Below, in pieces: positions 52,090 through 60,791 of a stretch of 64,000 nt of DNA (its first letter is position 1; every line of letters starts with the position of its first letter). Source of the stretch: Fodinibacter sp963834965 (GTDB taxonomy: Bacteria > Actinomycetota > Actinomycetes > Actinomycetales > Dermatophilaceae); contig CAWIEI010000023.1 in NCBI GenBank assembly GCA_963834965.1, positions 155,970-219,969 of the forward strand, given 5' to 3'. The notes beneath the pieces were generated by a model. It saw only the letters and a program-made list of their open reading frames with translations. It searched no databases and was not told the origin of the DNA. The position numbers and the translations under genes are program-made.

Positions 52090-53636
52090 TGACTGTTACC
52101 ACCACGTCCGACACCTACCTGACCCGCATCGGCACCCTGATCCGGGACGCCCGGCGCCACCAGGGCCTGACCCAGAGCGAGCTGGCCGACCTCCTCGGCA
52201 CCAGCCAGAGCGCGGTCGCCCGCATCGAGCAGGGCAAGCAGAACCTCTCGCTCGAGATGCTCGCCCGGGTCGGCGAGAAGCTCGACAGCGAGTTCGTCTC
52301 GCTCGGCCACAGCGGGCCCCAGCACCTGCGGATCGTCGGCGGGCGCAAGCTCTCCGGCTCGATCCCGGTCAAGACCAGCAAGAACGCCGCGGTCGCCCTG
52401 CTGTGCGCCAGCCTGCTCAACAAGGGCCGCACGACGCTGCGCAGCCTGGCCCGCATCGAGGAGGTCAACCGGATCATCGAGGTGCTGACCTCCATCGGGG
52501 TACGGGTGCGCTGGCTGCCCGACAGCAACGACCTCGAGATCACTCCCCCGGCCCGCCTCGACCTGGCCGGCATCGACGTGGAGGCCGCGCGCCGCACGCG
52601 CACCGTGATCATGTTCCTCGGGCCGCTGCTGCACGAGCAGTCCCGCTTCGAGCTGCCCTACGCGGGCGGCTGCGACCTGGGCACCCGCACGGTCGAGCCG
52701 CACCTGTCGGCGCTGAAGGCCTTCGGCCTCGACGTGGCGGCGACCCACGGGTTCTACGCGGCCACCGTCGAGCCCGGCCGCCAGCCCACCCGCGCCATCG
52801 TGCTCACCGAGCGAGGCGACACGGTCACCGAGAACGTCCTGCTCGCGGCGGCCCGCCACCCCGGGCAGACCATCATCCGCAACGCCTCCCCCAACTACAT
52901 GGTGCAGGACCTCTGCTTCTTCCTGCAGGCGCTCGGCGTGCAGATCGACGGCATCGGCACGACCACGCTCACCGTGACCGGGGTGCGCGACATCGACATG
53001 GACATCGAGTACTACCCCTCCGAGGACCCGATCGAGGCGATGAGCCTGATCGCGGCGGCCGTCGTCACCGAGTCGACGATCACCATCGAGCGGGTGCCGA
53101 TCGAGTTCCTCGAGATCGAGCTGGCGACCCTGGAGGAGATGGGCCTGAAGTTCGACATCACGCAGGAGTACAAGGCCAAGAACGGGCACACCCGGCTGCT
53201 CGACCTGACCATCCACCCCGGACCGCTCAAGGCGCCGGTCGACAAGATCGCCCCGATGCCGTTCCCAGGGCTGAACATCGACAACCTGCCGTTCTTCGCG
53301 CTGATCGCAGCGTGCGCCGACGGCACGACGATGATCCACGACTGGGTCTACGAGAACCGCGCGATCTACCTCACCGAGCTGACCAAGGTCGGCGGCCAGG
53401 TGCAGCTGCTCGACCCGCACCGGGTGATGATCACCGGCCCGACGCCCAAGTGGCGCGCGGCCGAGGTGATGTGCCCGCCGGCCCTGCGTCCGGGCGTGGT
53501 CATCCTGCTCGCGATGCTCGCCGCCCCCGGCACCTCGGTGCTGCGCAACGTCTACGTCATCAACCGCGGCTACGAGGACCTCGCCGAGCGGCTCAACGCC
53601 CTCGGGGCGACGATCGAGACCTTCCGCGACATCTGA
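52089..53636 (+). CDS. XRE-domain/MurA-like enolpyruvyl transferase fusion
   Basis: A 515-residue fusion. Residues 12-66 are an XRE helix-turn-helix (LGTSQSAVARIEQGK is the recognition region). Residues 78-515 are an EPSP-synthase-fold MurA: Lys98 in KTSKNAAV (K22 of E. coli MurA), Cys195 in GGCDLGTR (C115) and Arg200, and the Asp of NIDNLPFF (D305 position) are all kept. The enzyme should therefore be able to make UDP-GlcNAc-enolpyruvate, the first committed step of peptidoglycan. The DNA-binding head suggests it also senses or regulates that step. Similar fusions exist in Micrococcales, so it is conserved but uncharacterised. Confidence 0.82.
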   Translation: MTVTTTSDTYLTRIGTLIRDARRHQGLTQSELADLLGTSQSAVARIEQGKQNLSLEMLARVGEKLDSEFVSLGHSGPQHLRIVGGRKLSGSIPVKTSKNAAVALLCASLLNKGRTTLRSLARIEEVNRIIEVLTSIGVRVRWLPDSNDLEITPPARLDLAGIDVEAARRTRTVIMFLGPLLHEQSRFELPYAGGCDLGTRTVEPHLSALKAFGLDVAATHGFYAATVEPGRQPTRAIVLTERGDTVTENVLLAAARHPGQTIIRNASPNYMVQDLCFFLQALGVQIDGIGTTTLTVTGVRDIDMDIEYYPSEDPIEAMSLIAAAVVTESTITIERVPIEFLEIELATLEEMGLKFDITQEYKAKNGHTRLLDLTIHPGPLKAPVDKIAPMPFPGLNIDNLPFFALIAACADGTTMIHDWVYENRAIYLTELTKVGGQVQLLDPHRVMITGPTPKWRAAEVMCPPALRPGVVILLAMLAAPGTSVLRNVYVINRGYEDLAERLNALGATIETFRDI

Positions 53637-53658
53637 TCGGCCCCGCGGGCCCGATCAG
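53633..53658 (+). terminator. Hairpin overlapping the MurA-like stop codon
   Basis: Arms 53633-53644 and 53647-53658 match at 11 of 12 positions; the stop TGA is inside the left arm. It lies 43 bases before the next gene. Confidence 0.45.
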
Positions 53659-53701
53659 TCCTCGCCCGGCCGCCCCGGCTGGTAGGACTGGGGGCGAGGT
53701 G

Positions 53702-54676
53702 ATGACACGCGTGACCCCGCCCCGCGACGACCCGGCGCAGACCCGGTCAGGACGCCATCGGCCACCCGCACGCGCGCGGGTGGCCATGGCGCCGCCGACG
53801 CCGACTCACCCGCCACTCCCGGGCATCGCCCTGGGAACCTACGTGGCGCTCGCCTTCGCGTTCTCGTGGCTGTGGTGGGTGCCGATGGCGGTGCGCGGCC
53901 AGGTCGTCCGCACCGGCCAGGGCTGGCCGACGCACCTGCCCGGGCTGCTGGGGCCGGCCTTCGCCGCCATCGTGGTGGTGCTCGGCTGGCGCGGCACCAC
54001 CGGCCTGCGCGAGCTCGGCCGGCGCGCGGTGCGATGGCGCGGGGTCGGTCGGTGGTGGTGGTCGGTGCCCGGCATCCTCGCGCTGGGCGCCGTCGGTCTC
54101 GCCGTCGCGGCGGTCGCCGGTGACCCCGTCGACCTGGGCGGGCTGGCGGAGTACAGCGGGGCACCGGTCATCTCGGTGGTGCTCCTGTTCGGCTACGTGC
54201 TGCTCGTCAACGGCTACGGCGAGGAGCTCGGCTGGCGGGGCGTGCTCGCCGACGGCCTGGTCGACCGGGTCGGCGAGGTGCGTGCCGCGCTGCTGGTCAC
54301 GGTGGCGTGGGGAGCCTGGCACCTGCCGCTGTTCTGGGTGGTGGAGGCGTACCGGTCGATGGGGTGGGCCACCCTCGGTTGGACACTCGGCCTGCTCGCC
54401 GGGTCGGTGGTGCTGACCCGGCTCTACGTCGGCTCGGGGCGCAGCGTGCTGCTGGTGGCCCTGTGGCACACCGCCTTCAACTTCACCACCGCCACCACCG
54501 CGACCCAGGGGCTCTCGGCCGCGATCACCTCGACGGCGGTCATGGTCGCCGCCGTGGTCGTGCTCGTGCGGGCCCGGGCGCGTGAGCGGGCGGCGGATGC
54601 GGCCCGCGCGGCCAGCGCCGCCGCGCGGCGCGCCCGGCTGTCGGGCGAGGCGTCGGCCGAGCCTGCCGCCGACTGA
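53702..54676 (+). CDS. CPBP-family intramembrane metalloprotease
   Basis: A 324-residue membrane protein with about eight hydrophobic segments. The CPBP/ABI signature is present: EELGWRG (Glu-Glu pair), the Phe/His block WHLPLFW, and HTAFNFT. It probably cleaves prenylated or membrane-anchored proteins, or serves immunity to bacteriocins; no target is seen. ATG at 53702 with GGCGAGG upstream; a second ATG at 53786 would drop a disordered head. The C terminus is Ala/Arg-rich. Confidence 0.82.
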   Translation: MTRVTPPRDDPAQTRSGRHRPPARARVAMAPPTPTHPPLPGIALGTYVALAFAFSWLWWVPMAVRGQVVRTGQGWPTHLPGLLGPAFAAIVVVLGWRGTTGLRELGRRAVRWRGVGRWWWSVPGILALGAVGLAVAAVAGDPVDLGGLAEYSGAPVISVVLLFGYVLLVNGYGEELGWRGVLADGLVDRVGEVRAALLVTVAWGAWHLPLFWVVEAYRSMGWATLGWTLGLLAGSVVLTRLYVGSGRSVLLVALWHTAFNFTTATTATQGLSAAITSTAVMVAAVVVLVRARARERAADAARAASAAARRARLSGEASAEPAAD

Positions 54677-54751
54677 CGACACGCAGGGCCGTCGAACAGG
54701 TGCCCCAAGCCCCGGCTCGACGGCCGGCGCACGCGGCGGCAGACTCGCCGG

Positions 54752-55092
54752 ATGGTGACCGTCGATGACGTGCGGGGCGTGGCGCTCGACCTGCCCGCAC
54801 CATCGAGCACCTGATCCGCGACCGGGTGAAGTTCCGGGTCGGCGCGCTGGTCTACGTGGCGTTCTCCCGCGCCGAGTCGGTGATGGGGTTCGCGTTCCCT
54901 AGGGAGGAGCGCTCGGCGCTGGTGGCGAGCGACCCGGACAGGTTCCTGATGCCGAGTCCTTCCGACCTCCGGTTCAACTGGGTGGAGGTGCTGACGGCGG
55001 CGCTCGACGTCGAGGAGATGACCGAGCTGGTCACCGAGGCCTGGGTCATGGTGGTCCCGAAGGGCGTGGCCCGCGATCACCTCGAGGGATGA
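54752..55092 (+). pseudogene. YjbR/MmcQ-like gene with a one-base deletion
   Basis: ATG at 54752 reads MVTVDDVRGVALDLP and then hits a stop. From about 54797 the other frame continues with TIEHLIRDRVKFRVG and MGFAFPREERSAL, ending at 55092 in VPKGVARDHLEG. Joined, the two match a full-length YjbR-family protein of about 112 residues. The break is at the run CTGCCCGCACC (54791-54801): one extra C would restore the frame. It is either a recent pseudogene or a sequencing error in a C run. The remaining 88-residue frame (54826-55092) lacks the conserved N terminus. Confidence 0.78.
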
Positions 55093-55450
55093 TTTCTGCC
55101 CACCCCGGTCTTACGGAGTCAGCGACGGTCACTGTCACGTCGCTGCTCCCTGGGGCGGCCTGCACCGTGCCGCCAACAGGCTCGCTCGGAGGGCAAACCG
55201 GCAAACCGGCGGGTGGAACGACCCAGGGCAACGGAGCTACGAGACGGGCGCGTCACATCGCCCACTTAGGGCGTGTCGGATAGTTGCTCCATACCGCCAC
55301 TTTGACGGGGAGGTCCCTCCATGGTCGATCGGCTGCGCCCCCAAGATGGTCACCGGGGCCCGTCGAATGGCTGCGCGCCAGCACTTGCGCGCTTCGTGGC
55401 GCATCTCCCGAAACCAGTCCCCCACCTGCACGCAACTCTATGGTGTAAGG
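55093..55450. other. Gene-free stretch with probable transposase remnant
   Basis: No gene is visible. On the minus strand near 55255-55330 a fragment reads ADRPWRDLPVKVAVW, resembling the PWRDLP motif of IS5-family transposases, next to a TTAGGGCGTGTCGG sequence that could be the terminal inverted repeat. A direct GGCAAACC repeat lies at about 55194-55208. The last 12 bases hold the putative -10 (TATGGT, 55439-55444) of the kinase gene. Confidence 0.35.
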
Positions 55451-57805
55451 GTGAGCCAGGAACCGGGGGGCGACCCCCGCTTCGAGTCGGCGATGCGGCA
55501 CTCAGCCATCGGCATGTGCCTCGTCGGCCCGGACGGCTCCTTCCTCGAGGTCAACGAAGCACTGTGCGTGATGTTCGGCCGCGACGAGGCCGCCCTGCGC
55601 GCCTGCACCTGGCAGGAGCTCACGCACCCGGACGACCTCGCGGCCGACGCCGCACTCGCCCAGCAGATCCTCGACGGCACCAAGGATGCCTACCGGCTCA
55701 CCAAGCGCTACCTGCGACCCGACGGCACCGTCGTGCACGGCGACCTGTCGGTGGTCGGCATGCGCGGCGCCGACGGACGGCTCCAGTACTTCATCTCTCA
55801 GATCGTCGACATGACCGACCAGGCGCGCGCAGCCGAGGCGCTCACGGAAGCGGCAGAGCGGCTGGCGGCGAGCGAGAGGCGATACCGCCTGCTGCTCGAC
55901 CATACGGCCGAAGTCGTGTTCCAGAGCTATGAGGACGGCGTGCTGACCTGGGTCTCTCCTGCCCTGGAAGCGGTCACCGGTTGGCAGCCGGAGGCTCTGA
56001 TCGGGAAGACGACACTGGACTTGTGGCACCCCGAGGACCGGGCGCGGGCCGTTGCCCTGCGTGAGGACGCCACCTCCGCAGAAGGGGGCCGGGAGGTGCT
56101 CCGGTTCCGCCGGCCCGACGGGCGGTACACCTGGATGGAGGTCGTCGCGCGCCCGTTCGTCGAACCCGACGGGCGCCGGGGCCTGGTCGGGATGATGTAC
56201 GACGTCACCGCGCGAGTAGAGGCGCAGGAGGCTGCGCGCACGATCGGGGAGCGCTACCGGACCGTGGCCGAGAACGCCAGCGACGTCGTCTACCGCTCCC
56301 AAGCCGACGGGGTGGTCGACTGGGTCTTCGGCTCGACAGCGGAACTGGCGGGGTACGCCGCGGAGGCGCTCGTTGGGGCCAATTCCAACGACTTTGTGCT
56401 GGCGGAGGACCTCGGGGACCCCAAAGAGTTGCAGGCCAAGCTGGCGCGGGGCGAGACCGTCCGCGCGATGACCCGGCTGCGCCGTGCCGACGGTGGCGCC
56501 CGCTGGGTGGAGCTGAGGGCCAAGGCCGAGAGGACGCCCGACGGGGCGATCGAGTACGTCATCACCACCTGGCGCGACGCCCAGGCCGAAGTCGAGTACC
56601 GCGACGCGCTTGCCGCCTCGGAGCAGCAGGCCCGTGGCCTCGTTGATGCCTACCGAGCGGCGCGCAACGAGGCGAACGCGGCGAACGCGGCGAAGACCGC
56701 GTTCCTGTCCCGGATGAGCCACGAGCTGCGAACGCCCCTGAACGCGGTGCTCGGGTTCGCTCAGCTCCTCGCGCTCGACCCCCTGACCCCGGACCAGACC
56801 GAAGAGGTGGAGTACATCCGCCGTGGCGGACGGCTCCTGCTCGACCTCGTCAACGAGGTGCTCGACATCTCGGGCATCGAGGCGGGGCGGCTGTCCGTGT
56901 CCATGGGGGTGGTGGATGCCCGGGCGGTGGTGGCCGAGGTGGTCGAGTTCGTGCAGCCGCTGGCCGGTGGGTGCGAGGTGTCGGTGACGACGGTCGACCC
57001 CGACGGCCCGCCGCTGCACGTGCAGGCCGACCAGCAGCGGATCGAGCAGGTACTGATCAACCTGCTGACCAACGGCGTGAAGTACAACCACCCCGGTGGG
57101 TCGGTGCAGGTCCAGTGCCGGGCACGCGACTCGGGTGAGGTTGCCTTCGACGTCACCGACACCGGTCCGGGCCTTCCCGCCGAGCTGGTGCCGCGGCTGT
57201 TCGTGCCCTTCGACCGGCTCGGCGCGGAGGCCACCGGCGTCGAGGGCACCGGCCTGGGGCTCGCGCTGGCCGATGGGCTGGCCCGGGCGATGGGTGGGCG
57301 CATCGAGGTGATTACGGCGCCCGGAGCCGGTTCCACGTTCACGCTCGTGCTCGCGGAGTCGACAGCCGAGGACGGCTCCGCCGAGGACGTTCAGCGCGAA
57401 CCCGTGGTGCCCGTCGAGGGCGAAGGCCAGCGGGTCCTCCTCGTCGAGGACAACCCGACGAACGCGGCGCTGATGTCACGGGTGGTCGCGCGCCGCCCGG
57501 GGTGCCGCCTCGAGGTGGCCCGCGATGGTGCGCAGGCCCTGGCCGATGCCCGGCGCGAGGCGCCCGTCCTGGTGTTCCTCGACCTCCATCTGCCCGACAT
57601 GGACGGTGAGCAGGTGCTTCGCGAGCTGCGCGGCATGCCGTCCTGCGCGGAAGTCCCCGTGGTCGTCGTGACCGCGGATGCCTCCCCGAAAGTGCGCAAG
57701 AAGATGGCAGAACTGGGGTCGAACGGCTTCCTGACCAAACCGGTCGACCTCGACGACGTGCTCGGGTGGATCGACCGCGCGCTGGGTGAGGGTGAGCAGC
57801 AGTGA
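55451..57805 (+). CDS. Hybrid sensor histidine kinase with three PAS domains
   Basis: A 784-residue cytosolic hybrid kinase with no membrane segment or signal peptide. PAS domains lie at about 10-125, 142-255 and 268-385. The HisKA phosphorylation site is His424 in MSHELRTPL. The HATPase has NLLTNGVKYN, DTGPGLP and GTGLGLALADG. The C-terminal receiver has Asp711 in LVFLDLHLPDMDG and Lys in TKPVD. It has no output domain, so the signal must pass to another protein. The GTG at 55451 is six bases after a -10-like TATGGT, suggesting a leaderless message; a longer reading to 55346 overlaps the transposon scar. Confidence 0.88.
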   Translation: MSQEPGGDPRFESAMRHSAIGMCLVGPDGSFLEVNEALCVMFGRDEAALRACTWQELTHPDDLAADAALAQQILDGTKDAYRLTKRYLRPDGTVVHGDLSVVGMRGADGRLQYFISQIVDMTDQARAAEALTEAAERLAASERRYRLLLDHTAEVVFQSYEDGVLTWVSPALEAVTGWQPEALIGKTTLDLWHPEDRARAVALREDATSAEGGREVLRFRRPDGRYTWMEVVARPFVEPDGRRGLVGMMYDVTARVEAQEAARTIGERYRTVAENASDVVYRSQADGVVDWVFGSTAELAGYAAEALVGANSNDFVLAEDLGDPKELQAKLARGETVRAMTRLRRADGGARWVELRAKAERTPDGAIEYVITTWRDAQAEVEYRDALAASEQQARGLVDAYRAARNEANAANAAKTAFLSRMSHELRTPLNAVLGFAQLLALDPLTPDQTEEVEYIRRGGRLLLDLVNEVLDISGIEAGRLSVSMGVVDARAVVAEVVEFVQPLAGGCEVSVTTVDPDGPPLHVQADQQRIEQVLINLLTNGVKYNHPGGSVQVQCRARDSGEVAFDVTDTGPGLPAELVPRLFVPFDRLGAEATGVEGTGLGLALADGLARAMGGRIEVITAPGAGSTFTLVLAESTAEDGSAEDVQREPVVPVEGEGQRVLLVEDNPTNAALMSRVVARRPGCRLEVARDGAQALADARREAPVLVFLDLHLPDMDGEQVLRELRGMPSCAEVPVVVVTADASPKVRKKMAELGSNGFLTKPVDLDDVLGWIDRALGEGEQQ

Positions 57806-58572
57806 GCCTGGGCACCTGCAATTCAGGGCAGCCTAAAGCAACCTCTCGAACCGCGGCATAGGAAGTTCGTGAGCGCCGCCTAAACACCTTGAAGGGGGTC
57901 GGGTCACCACGACGAACCGGGAGCCTTGTCAAGGGCCATTGGTTTCTGCCCAGGGGCGGTCGTGAGACCTGCCCGGTGACAGTCACGAAAAGTGCCCCGT
58001 GGTAGCCATGGGATCTGCCCAGTGCTTGGCCACCGGCGACCGGGTGCTCGGTTCAACGGGCTCACCCCTGGACCGCCGCCACTGCTCACCTTCCCAGTCC
58101 ACGTCGCTCGCCGCTGAACGGGGTCACCTGTCGCCGGTGCGAGGGCCGGCAGTGGAAGCAGCATCTCCAGGAGTGCCAGCTCGGTCTGCTCTGGTGAGAG
58201 GTGGCCGTCGAACCGCAGGATCCGCCAGGTCCGTGGCGTCACAAATAGCGACGATCTGGGCCAACCTTCGGGCGCGGGTCAGTAGTTCCTGGGCGTGGCT
58301 GAGTGCCTCGGAGAGTCCTCGCGGCACCAGTTCACGTGGTGGGCGCGGACGCGGGCCGCGAGCACAAGCACACCTGGCTCAATAGTTCACCATCCACACC
58401 ACGACGCGTGCGTCACAACGCCGCGTCAGTCCCGGCTGAGGGTAGAGCGGGCGCATCAGCGGAGGGGCGATTCCACGGCTCCTACGTTGACCGCGCGACT
58501 CCCAGCCGTCGAGTGAGTGACGCCTTTCGAATCGACGTCCTCGATGGCCCTCACCAGTGGATGATCTTGGAC
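57806..58572. other. Gene-free stretch with 23-base repeats
   Basis: No credible gene is visible in this 767-base interval. It contains four tandem 23-base repeats (57947-58038) typical of an insertion-sequence end. On the minus strand about 58124-58327 reads HAQELLTRARRLAQIVAICD and nearby LRFDGHLSPEQTELALLEML in another frame, which may be a decayed gene I do not recognise. The plus-strand EVE gene could be read back as far as 58303, but that part has no family similarity. Confidence 0.5.
57947..58038. repeat. Four tandem 23-base repeats, IS21-like terminus
   Basis: Units start at 57947, 57970, 57993 and 58016, spaced exactly 23 bases, each beginning TGCCC. Units 2 and 3 share GTGR and a GYCAYGR core. 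Family knowledge: IS21-type elements have multiple transposase-binding repeats at their ends. No IstA or IstB gene is here, so this would be a leftover terminus. Confidence 0.55.
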
Positions 58573-59403
58573 ATGCGATACGCGCTGCTGACTTGGAATC
58601 CGGGACCCGACAACGCGGAGCAGTACACGCCTGAGGAGTGGCTCAAGGAGATGGTCTTGCCGCTCCAGGCAGGACTGCAGCCATACGGGGACCGCTGGAG
58701 CATCGGCACCAACTGGAACGTCATCGAAGAGGGCGACCTGGTCTGCATGCTTCGGCAGGGTGCCCACGGGCGCGGCATCGTGGCTACTGGGGTCGTCACG
58801 ACGGACCCGTTCACCGATGCCCACTGGGACAAGACCAAGTCGGGCGACGCCCACTACGTTCACGTCGCCTGGGGACGCGCTATGCCTCTCAACGAGATGA
58901 TCACCCTCGAGGAACTCGACCAACGCGTTCCGGACTTCCCGTGGAACAAGGTGTACAGCTCGGGGCGAATCATCGAGGGAGAATCAGGCGACGCCTTGGC
59001 GCTGTTGCTGGGCCAGGGAGCGCCCACGGGGAAGGGGTCGAAGGGGCAGCAGTTTGGGACTGCGGAGCACAACCGACTCGTCGAACTCGAAGCGATGTCC
59101 ATCGTGACGCGCGCCTATGAGGCACGAGGGTGGACGGTTGTCGACGTATCCACACAGAATCTTGGGTGGGACCTGGAGGGGCGACGCGGCGGCTCAGTCA
59201 AATACATCGAGGTCAAGGGCGTGACAGGACCCGACCCCGAGTTCTTCCTCACCCCCAACGAACACCGGGCTGCCTCGGAACAGAACGGATGGGTCGCGGT
59301 CATTGTCACGAGCGTGTTCAGCCAGGCCACAACGTGGTCCGAAGTGGGGGGAAACGAGGTTGTGGCGGGCGCAGTGCCAACTCAGTATCGAGTGACCTGC
59401 TGA
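58573..59403 (+). CDS. EVE-domain/DUF3883 protein, probable modification-dependent nuclease
   Basis: A 276-residue two-domain protein. Residues 1-147 match an EVE (PUA-fold) domain of the type found in EVE-HNH restriction enzymes: MRYALLTWNP, DRWSIGTNW, GDLVCMLRQG, RGIVATGVV and the closing SSGRIIEG. Residues 165-255 are DUF3883 (EAMSIVTRAYEARGW, GWDLE, KYIEVKG, LTPNE), a PD-(D/E)XK-like fold with Asp200, Glu213 and Lys215 as the likely catalytic set. EVE domains read modified bases, so cleavage of modified DNA is the natural inference. Start uncertain: ATG at 58573, or ATG at 58561. Upstream sequence back to 58303 looks non-coding. Confidence 0.72.
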   Translation: MRYALLTWNPGPDNAEQYTPEEWLKEMVLPLQAGLQPYGDRWSIGTNWNVIEEGDLVCMLRQGAHGRGIVATGVVTTDPFTDAHWDKTKSGDAHYVHVAWGRAMPLNEMITLEELDQRVPDFPWNKVYSSGRIIEGESGDALALLLGQGAPTGKGSKGQQFGTAEHNRLVELEAMSIVTRAYEARGWTVVDVSTQNLGWDLEGRRGGSVKYIEVKGVTGPDPEFFLTPNEHRAASEQNGWVAVIVTSVFSQATTWSEVGGNEVVAGAVPTQYRVTC

Positions 59404-59458
59404 GTACGGCCGATACCTCGCGCCTGTGTCCCAGATCGCCGTCGGTGCACGTTATCCA

Positions 59459-60154
59459 TCAGAGTTGAAAGACGCCCATCTCTACTTGGTCTGGGGCCAC
59501 CGGCGAGCCCCCGGACTCCAGCGCAAGCGCCCATCGCCGCATGAGTTCGCAATACCGAGCGTAGGTCTCAGACCACCACCCTGTGCTGGGTGAGCCGGGC
59601 CAGGCATAGGGCCCCAGGTTCTTCGCCACTACGGCGTCGAGGATGAGGCAGCGAGGACGGATGGAGGAACCGCTAGCGAAGTACAGGTACTTGGTAGCGA
59701 ACGCAGGGCCGAAGAAGAAGAGACGGGGCCGTCCCCTTGAGGTCAGGAGCAGCTCGTAGCACTTGGCGGGCGAGCGACCTTCTCGGACCGCGGACCAGGC
59801 ATCCTCGAGCCGCTGTACAGCACCATCACGACCGAGCGCACTCAGCCGCGTGGGCAGCCTCCTGGCCTTTGGCCCTAGGCCCCATGCTTGACTCGCGTAG
59901 AAGAGCTGGACTGCATTGTCGGAGTTGATGGCACCCTCTGCCAGGCCCAAGACCTCGCCACGCGACAAAGTTACCCATTGCTCGTCGGCGAACAGCGCCC
60001 CAGGTCGTGGCAGCGACAGTTCGGCGGTCACCCGTCGCCAGCGGTCGGCATCCACGCGAATCTCGTGAGCGAGGAGTTGTTCACGCGACGGAACATGTTG
60101 CCGAAGGTGAGGTGGCAGTGGCGCGTCGAGGTCAAGCATCGCCTCAGCCTGCAC
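59459..60154 (-). CDS. 8-oxoguanine-glycosylase-fold (OGG-fold) protein
   Basis: A 231-residue protein. The blocks LFYASQAWGLGP, CYELLLTSRGRPRLFFFGPAFATKYLYFAS (split) and CLILDAVVAKNLGPYAWP match the bacterial OGG-fold family. It is convergent with the EVE-DUF3883 gene, 55 bases apart. The lysine of the glycosylase active site cannot be assigned with confidence, so base excision is plausible but unproven. GTG at 60154 or ATG at 60139; the start region overlaps the end of a 24-codon ORF, suggesting translational coupling. Confidence 0.68.
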   Translation of the reverse strand: MQAEAMLDLDAPLPPHLRQHVPSREQLLAHEIRVDADRWRRVTAELSLPRPGALFADEQWVTLSRGEVLGLAEGAINSDNAVQLFYASQAWGLGPKARRLPTRLSALGRDGAVQRLEDAWSAVREGRSPAKCYELLLTSRGRPRLFFFGPAFATKYLYFASGSSIRPRCLILDAVVAKNLGPYAWPGSPSTGWWSETYARYCELMRRWALALESGGSPVAPDQVEMGVFQL

Positions 60155-60218
60155 CCTCTAGCTCGCTGAGGCGCAGCAAGACGGCGAACTGGTGGAGGCT
60201 GCGACGGATCTCACGCAT
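60144..60218 (-). CDS. Putative 24-residue ORF overlapping the OGG-fold start
   Basis: Reads MREIRRSLHQFAVLL and ends SELEGAG, with its stop 11 bases inside the downstream gene's start. Its own ATG overlaps the stop of the 87-residue ORF (ATGCGTGA). The chain of overlaps looks operon-like, but a coding role is uncertain; it might also be the frameshifted tail of the upstream ORF. Confidence 0.3.
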   Translation of the reverse strand: MREIRRSLHQFAVLLRLSELEGAG

Positions 60219-60474
60219 TTCTAACCGGCCCGTCCTGCGGGCCACGGCTTCGGCCGTCAGAAGGGCCGGCGGTTAGCCCACCTGGCCCTCTGGTCCAACC
60301 GACCACGGAGAGCTTCGCCGCGGCGACCCTAGCGAACACCTCTACGCCCGCCGCGGCCGTGTCCAAGAGCTCTGTCACCACCCCACCCAGGGTGCTGGTG
60401 GGTTGCGTCTCTTCGGCGAATCGGCGTTCCCGAACCCGTCGCAACTCTGCTCTCCCTCCAGGCTGATGGAGCAT
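60211..60474 (-). CDS. Hypothetical 87-residue protein upstream of the OGG-fold gene
   Basis: Not recognised. ATG at 60474. The first 60 residues have protein-like composition (RRVRERRFAEETQPT, then VVTELLDTAAAGVEVFARVAA as a likely helix), the last 25 are Gly/Pro/Arg-rich. The stop overlaps the ATG of the 24-residue ORF. No domain, signal peptide or membrane segment is seen. It might be a fragment of a longer decayed gene. Confidence 0.35.
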   Translation of the reverse strand: MLHQPGGRAELRRVRERRFAEETQPTSTLGGVVTELLDTAAAGVEVFARVAAAKLSVVGWTRGPGGLTAGPSDGRSRGPQDGPVRNA

Positions 60475-60791
60475 CAGTGTTTGCTTGCGTAACGTGGTCC
60501 GACTGCTACGGACTTTCGACCGTTGGGCGCCCGCGCAGGCCGGCTGTATGCGACAGGTGGGAAGGGCGCATCAACATGGCTTCCACGTCCTGCCGCCAAG
60601 CGCGTAGCACCGCGGCCCGGTGTAGCCGGGGTAGGGGTCGCTGGAAGAACTCGAGCCGCCGCCAGGATGACAATGGCTGGTGGCGGCAGGATTGTGTGAT
60701 GCGTTACGTCGCCATGTATGCAACGCGGTCCGGAATCGACGGGGTCGGCGGTTTCGCTGCCGATGCGGAACACCTGAACTAGCGTCAGTGC
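60475..60791. other. Gene-free stretch
   Basis: I see no supported gene. The minus-strand reading 60474-60953 is long only because it shadows the gene at 60792. A -10-like TAGCGT at 60780-60785 precedes the next start. Confidence 0.45.

Noticed and set aside
57904..58242. A 112-codon minus-strand reading through the 23-base repeats
   Set aside because: Its C-terminal half is only the translation of the tandem repeats; the N-terminal part has no match I recognise.
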